Source: Desulfobacterales bacterium (GTDB taxonomy: Bacteria; Desulfobacterota; Desulfobacteria; Desulfobacterales; 4be13). Taken from it: a stretch of DNA of 6,300 bases. Shown piece by piece: positions 4,443 to 6,300 of the stretch. The notes below the pieces were generated by a model that worked only from the letters and a program-made list of their open reading frames with translations, was not told where the DNA came from and did not search any database. The position numbers and the translations under genes are program-made. Each line of letters begins with the position of its first letter. Position 1 is the stretch's first letter. The DNA is taken from contig JAOZRQ010000409.1 in the NCBI GenBank assembly GCA_029940115.1, forward strand, positions 1 to 6,300, read 5' to 3'.

Positions 4443-6173
4443 TCAATTATCCACTCGAAACACCCGAAACCCCTTGTTCCCGATGCAATAGATGACAAAT
4501 TGTGAAATCCGGGCCTCGGGATACTCCTTTCGCAAGCCTTCCACATAACCCGCGATCTGTTCCGTATCTTCGGTTTGCAATTGAAACGCTTCGATGCTCG
4601 TCCCGAACATCTTTCTGAATACGGTGTTGGAGTAATACTTGAACTCGATCACCCAGCGTAGCCCGGCAAATTTTTCGTGATATTTGCCGACAAATTCGAG
4701 ATCGCTCCGGCCCTTGGGGTAGGAGCGTTCCACGTTCCAAGTGAACCATGTGGAGAGGTACCGGCTGCACAATTCATAGAAGGTGGTGCGATAGAAGTTC
4801 TCATTCACCTGCTGAAAGATCACCTCCGGCAACTGGGAAACATACAGTTTCCAGTACCCCGTAAACAGTTCAAACAGATCAGGATGGTTCACGAATCCCT
4901 GCATCAGATCCGCATATTTCGTGGAGACGTCAATGTGATGAAGCTCGTTGAAATATTCGACGAAGATCTTCCGCATGTTCAGATTCGGCAGGCGCAGGAA
5001 AAACGGATCCTGCTTTGTCAGCATGCCGAGGTAGAAAAAGGAGATCGGGTAGAAGCTCTTCTCAAAGAACTGCGACATGCTGAATTGGGTGACCAGAAAC
5101 TTCCGGTCGTACGCGATCCGGTTCTGAGTGGTGAGATGGCCAACAAACTCCTCCGTGTTCGCGGGGTTTGCGCCGGTGATCCGTCTCACCCAGGAGAGGT
5201 CGGTCCGCAGATTCATGTCAATCAGATATTCGGGGATGGCTTTGAACTCGCAGAAATCCCTCAGAAAGAACATCAGAATGGTGGAATTGTACAGGGCCTC
5301 CCCATCGGTGCTGACAAAGTGATACCCGTTGTACTGGTTCCTGATCACGTCATCTACCTCCCTGCGGATCCCGGGATCAATCGCATAGTCGTTCCATATC
5401 TCGTCCAACAGCGCATCCACTTCTGTCTGGGTGAAGCCGAGCATGTTCTCAAAGGTCGGATGCAGGGTCAGAAAGCTGGCGATGTTGAAACCTGAGGCCA
5501 AGTCATCCAGCGTGATTGGTAACACCCCGGTGATGAACACATTTGCGACAGATCCGGTCTTGCGCCCCTCTTTCAAGACTTTGAAGAAGGTCTTGAGGAA
5601 ACTGTCATCCGCGGTGATTCCCCGGTACTTCTCATCTTTGTGCGCGGTGATCAGCTGGTTCGAGAAGTTGTCATATTCATCTATGATCACATAGAGTTGC
5701 GGCGCGTGAGACACCGAGATGAAGCGCAGAAGTGTGCTCAGATTGGCGGCCACCGACTCGTCCACCGGCATTGTCGGCATCTCCGCCAGAAACGGCGGAT
5801 ATTGCAGGCGGGACATCTCCAGAATCGGATTGCAGTAGCGTTGAAAACTGTGTTCCACATCTTTGATCGTTCCTCCGGGCTCTATGCAGGAGAAATCGAG
5901 TGAGAGCACAAGGTGCTGGTTGTGCTGCTTCGTGGGATGCTGTCCGATCCAGGTATGTCCGAAAAGCTCATCGAACTGGTCCGCACTGTTCACGTCGTAA
6001 TAATACTGCAAGATCGAACAGAACAGGGATTTGCCGAAGTGCCTGGGGCGTAGAAAAGCTGGATTCTCAATGGATTCCAGGGTCTCAATGTGAGACGTCT
6101 TATCAATAAAATACGCGTTTTTTTCCACCAACTCGGCATAGTTGGCGATGCCGTAAGGCACTCGTTTTTTCAT
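4443..6173 (-). CDS. AAA-ATPase-like protein with C-terminal PD-(D/E)XK nuclease-type domain
   Basis: The protein has 576 residues, full length for the family combining an AAA-ATPase-like domain (PF09820 type) with a PD-(D/E)XK domain (PF08011 type). Visible motifs are the N-terminal YFIDKT (21-26), a P-loop variant RPRHFGKS (42-49, K48), Walker B YVIIDEYD (161-168, D165/E166), the sensor-like TGVLPITLDDLASGFN (215-230) and NGYHF (282-286). The nuclease-like core has GRSDLEF (488-494, D491) and E510-F-K512 as the catalytic E-x-K. No signal peptide is seen, so it is probably cytoplasmic. Members are abundant, often multicopy, in anaerobes and have no settled function; defence or mobile-element roles have been suggested. 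The ATG at 6173 is supported by GGGAGGT 8 bases upstream. The next gene begins 207 bases downstream past repeats, so co-transcription is uncertain. All key residues are present, so it looks intact. Confidence 0.9.
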   Translation of the reverse strand: MKKRVPYGIANYAELVEKNAYFIDKTSHIETLESIENPAFLRPRHFGKSLFCSILQYYYDVNSADQFDELFGHTWIGQHPTKQHNQHLVLSLDFSCIEPGGTIKDVEHSFQRYCNPILEMSRLQYPPFLAEMPTMPVDESVAANLSTLLRFISVSHAPQLYVIIDEYDNFSNQLITAHKDEKYRGITADDSFLKTFFKVLKEGRKTGSVANVFITGVLPITLDDLASGFNIASFLTLHPTFENMLGFTQTEVDALLDEIWNDYAIDPGIRREVDDVIRNQYNGYHFVSTDGEALYNSTILMFFLRDFCEFKAIPEYLIDMNLRTDLSWVRRITGANPANTEEFVGHLTTQNRIAYDRKFLVTQFSMSQFFEKSFYPISFFYLGMLTKQDPFFLRLPNLNMRKIFVEYFNELHHIDVSTKYADLMQGFVNHPDLFELFTGYWKLYVSQLPEVIFQQVNENFYRTTFYELCSRYLSTWFTWNVERSYPKGRSDLEFVGKYHEKFAGLRWVIEFKYYSNTVFRKMFGTSIEAFQLQTEDTEQIAGYVEGLRKEYPEARISQFVIYCIGNKGFRVFRVDN

Positions 6174-6181
6174 GGTCTTTT

Positions 6182-6188
6182 ACCTCCC
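6182..6188 (-). promoter_or_regulatory. Ribosome-binding site of the AAA-ATPase-like gene
   Basis: The minus strand reads GGGAGGT, 8 bases before the ATG at 6173. It supports the start that gives the family's usual N-terminus. Confidence 0.75.
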
Positions 6189-6205
6189 ATGTAAATCAGT
6201 TTGAA

Positions 6206-6237
6206 GAGTTTGTGAGTTTGTGAGTTGGTGAGTTGGT
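6206..6237. repeat. Octamer tandem array (4 units) in the leader of the AAA-ATPase-like gene
   Basis: Two GAGTTTGT units are followed by two GAGTTGGT units, in perfect 8-base register. The array ends 18 bases before the ribosome-binding site on the minus strand, so changes in unit number would alter the leader or promoter spacing. The rest of the region to 6300 shows no recognised gene or promoter. Confidence 0.8.
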
Positions 6238-6300
6238 TTCTGTAGGGTTCAGGTTTGATTGTTGCCCACGCGCCATCTTCCATCGTTTTTTTGGCTTGGT

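Noticed and set aside
4677..5495. Plus-strand frame of 272 codons
   Set aside because: It is antisense to the AAA-ATPase-like gene, which carries all family motifs on the minus strand.

Overview
The window reads as a repeat-rich accessory region of a Gram-negative bacterial chromosome. The best guess is a Desulfobacterota-like (former deltaproteobacterial) genome. That guess rests on the style of the proteins (Cys-rich zinc-ribbon HD protein, TPR/GT41 transferase, AAA-ATPase-like/PD-(D/E)XK protein) and on several families of short dispersed palindromes at gene edges. It is inference, not proof. No rRNA, tRNA, CRISPR array or transposase gene was seen.

All supported genes lie on the minus strand. 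From right to left they are: (1) a complete 576-residue AAA-ATPase-like protein with a C-terminal PD-(D/E)XK nuclease-type domain (6173 to 4443); (2) a TPR protein with a GT41 (SPINDLY/O-GlcNAc-transferase-like) catalytic domain, split into two overlapping frames (N-terminal part 4235 to 2637, C-terminal part to 1727); (3) a 253-residue zinc-ribbon plus HD-domain protein (1398 to 637); (4) the first 39 codons of an unrecognised gene that runs off the left edge (117 to 1), behind a near-consensus sigma70 promoter. Spacings of 207 to more than 300 bases and repeats between the genes argue against one tight operon.

The most striking feature is the break in the TPR/GT41 gene. It falls exactly in an inverted pair of heptanucleotide tandem arrays (2807-2876). 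The two frames differ by one excess base. Loss of one 7-base unit, or gain of two, would restore a single frame of 2502 bases (833 residues) for the one-unit loss. This is the arithmetic of a phase-variable contingency locus, although simple decay or an assembly error in a GC-rich hairpin remains possible.

The gene-poor stretches are full of small repeats. Between 232 and 636 there is an 11-copy decamer array, a 61-base palindrome, a 65-base inverted repeat and a dRS3-like hairpin. Between 1399 and 1726 there are twin 26-base direct repeats around a perfect hairpin, a candidate promoter embedded in a palindrome, a 48-base near-perfect palindrome and a half-copy of the 61-base palindrome. Between 4236 and 4442 there is a degenerate dRS3-like hairpin and a 31-base-period duplication. 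The leader of the AAA-ATPase-like gene carries four octamers. Two genes (HD and GT41) take their stop codon and last residues from such repeats, and a third repeat would give the TPR gene a false upstream start.
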